Source: Prevotellaceae bacterium UBA1720 (GTDB lineage: Bacteria > Bacteroidota > Bacteroidia > Bacteroidales > Bacteroidaceae). From it: a stretch of DNA of 6,940 bases. Shown here one piece after another: positions 6,757 to 6,940 of this stretch. The translations under genes were made by a program, and so were the position numbers. The notes beneath the pieces were generated by a model that did no database searches, was not told the origin of the DNA, and worked only from the letters and a program-made list of their open reading frames with translations. Numbering within the stretch: position 1 is the stretch's first letter; the number at the start of each line of letters is the position of its first letter. The DNA lies in NCBI GenBank assembly GCA_002317475.1, contig DCIS01000094.1, positions 1 through 6,940 on the forward strand, given 5' to 3'.

Positions 6757-6844
6757 CTACGTACAGACTACGTATAGCCTACGTACAGCCTACGTAAATG
6801 TACGGTGTTTGTACGGTGTTTGTACGTTGTTTATACGTTATTTG
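6757..6844. repeat. phased tandem array of eight TACG-core units, period 10-11 bp
   Basis: On the plus strand TACG cores begin at 6758, 6769, 6780, 6791, 6801, 6812, 6823 and 6834, so the spacing is 11,11,11,10,11,11,11. The first four units read CTACGTA followed by variable bases (CAGA, TAGC, CAGC, AATG). The next two are identical TACGGTGTTTG, and the last two are TACGTTGTTTA and TACGTTATTTG. The array lies between a gene end at 6882 and the paaI start at 6709 and contains no reading frame worth calling. The phasing matches roughly one helical turn, so all cores would face the same side of the DNA. Single-stranded copies could also form short hairpins because TACGTA is self-complementary. 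Its function is unknown. Confidence 0.85.
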
Positions 6845-6881
6845 CGATTTACTATTTGACCTTTGGCAATTGGTTTGTGTG

Positions 6882-6940
6882 TTAGTTGAATCTCACCTGC
6901 ATCTGACAGATGAACTGATGAGTGTCACCACGGTTGAAGT
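6882..6940 (-). CDS. C-terminal end of a possible outer-membrane beta-barrel protein
   Basis: On the minus strand one frame is open from the window edge to a TAA at 6884-6882, giving the residues FNRGDTHQFICQMQVRFN. The other two frames hit a stop codon within this stretch. The end has alternating hydrophobic residues and an aromatic next to last, as in the closing strand of many Gram-negative outer-membrane barrels. Gene order also fits, since all neighbours point the same way. Eighteen codons are too few to name a family; a TonB-dependent receptor or a porin are both guesses. No clear terminator follows. Confidence 0.45.
   Translation of the reverse strand, partial: FNRGDTHQFICQMQVRFN

Noticed and set aside
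6757..6844. The phased repeat as a CRISPR array
   Set aside because: Units are 10-11 bp with no separate unique spacers of 25-40 bp, and no cas gene is present.
6911..6940. Hammerhead-like core words CTGATGAG and GAA on the plus strand
   Set aside because: The bases between them do not form a proper stem II closing next to the GAA, and the stretch fits better as coding sequence on the minus strand.

Overview
The window looks like ordinary chromosomal DNA from a Bacteroidales bacterium, most likely Prevotellaceae. Protein features fit this: a PaaK-type ligase beginning MILNPKMECM, an LpxH of the Bacteroidota type, and genes without clear Shine-Dalgarno sites. A promoter matching the Bacteroidota pattern (TTTG, about 20 nt, TAnnTTTG) lies before the glycosyltransferase gene. 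The genus is inferred from general appearance, not from a search. Every gene I can support is on the minus strand, so transcription runs from high to low coordinates.

The upstream unit (about 6709 to 2744) encodes a PaaI-like hotdog thioesterase, a phenylacetate-CoA ligase (PaaK family), a fold-type-I PLP aminotransferase and a nitrilase-superfamily omega-amidase. It ends in a good intrinsic terminator. The last three genes are tightly packed: a TAATG stop/start overlap, then an 8-nt gap. Together they suggest aryl-acid/aromatic amino acid metabolism. The ligase would make arylacetyl-CoA and the aminotransferase would interconvert the 2-oxo acid and the amino acid. The omega-amidase would remove the 2-oxoglutaramate formed when glutamine is the amino donor, and the thioesterase would recycle stalled CoA esters. 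The 2-oxoacid:ferredoxin oxidoreductase that would join the halves is not in the window.

The downstream unit (promoter 2702-2733, genes from 2679 to beyond position 1) encodes a membrane-anchored family 2 glycosyltransferase, a RadC-like JAMM protein, a MIP18/DUF59 SufT-like protein and the N-terminal two thirds of LpxH, the UDP-2,3-diacylglucosamine pyrophosphatase of lipid A synthesis. The mixture is housekeeping and envelope-related.

At the right edge, 6882-6940 holds the last 18 codons of a gene that may encode an outer-membrane beta-barrel. Between it and the thioesterase gene is a striking array of eight TACG cores spaced 10-11 bp apart (6757-6844). No mobile element, CRISPR array, tRNA, rRNA or defence gene was seen. 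The most interesting items are the phased array and the aminotransferase/omega-amidase/ligase cassette. I see no convincing new multi-gene system.
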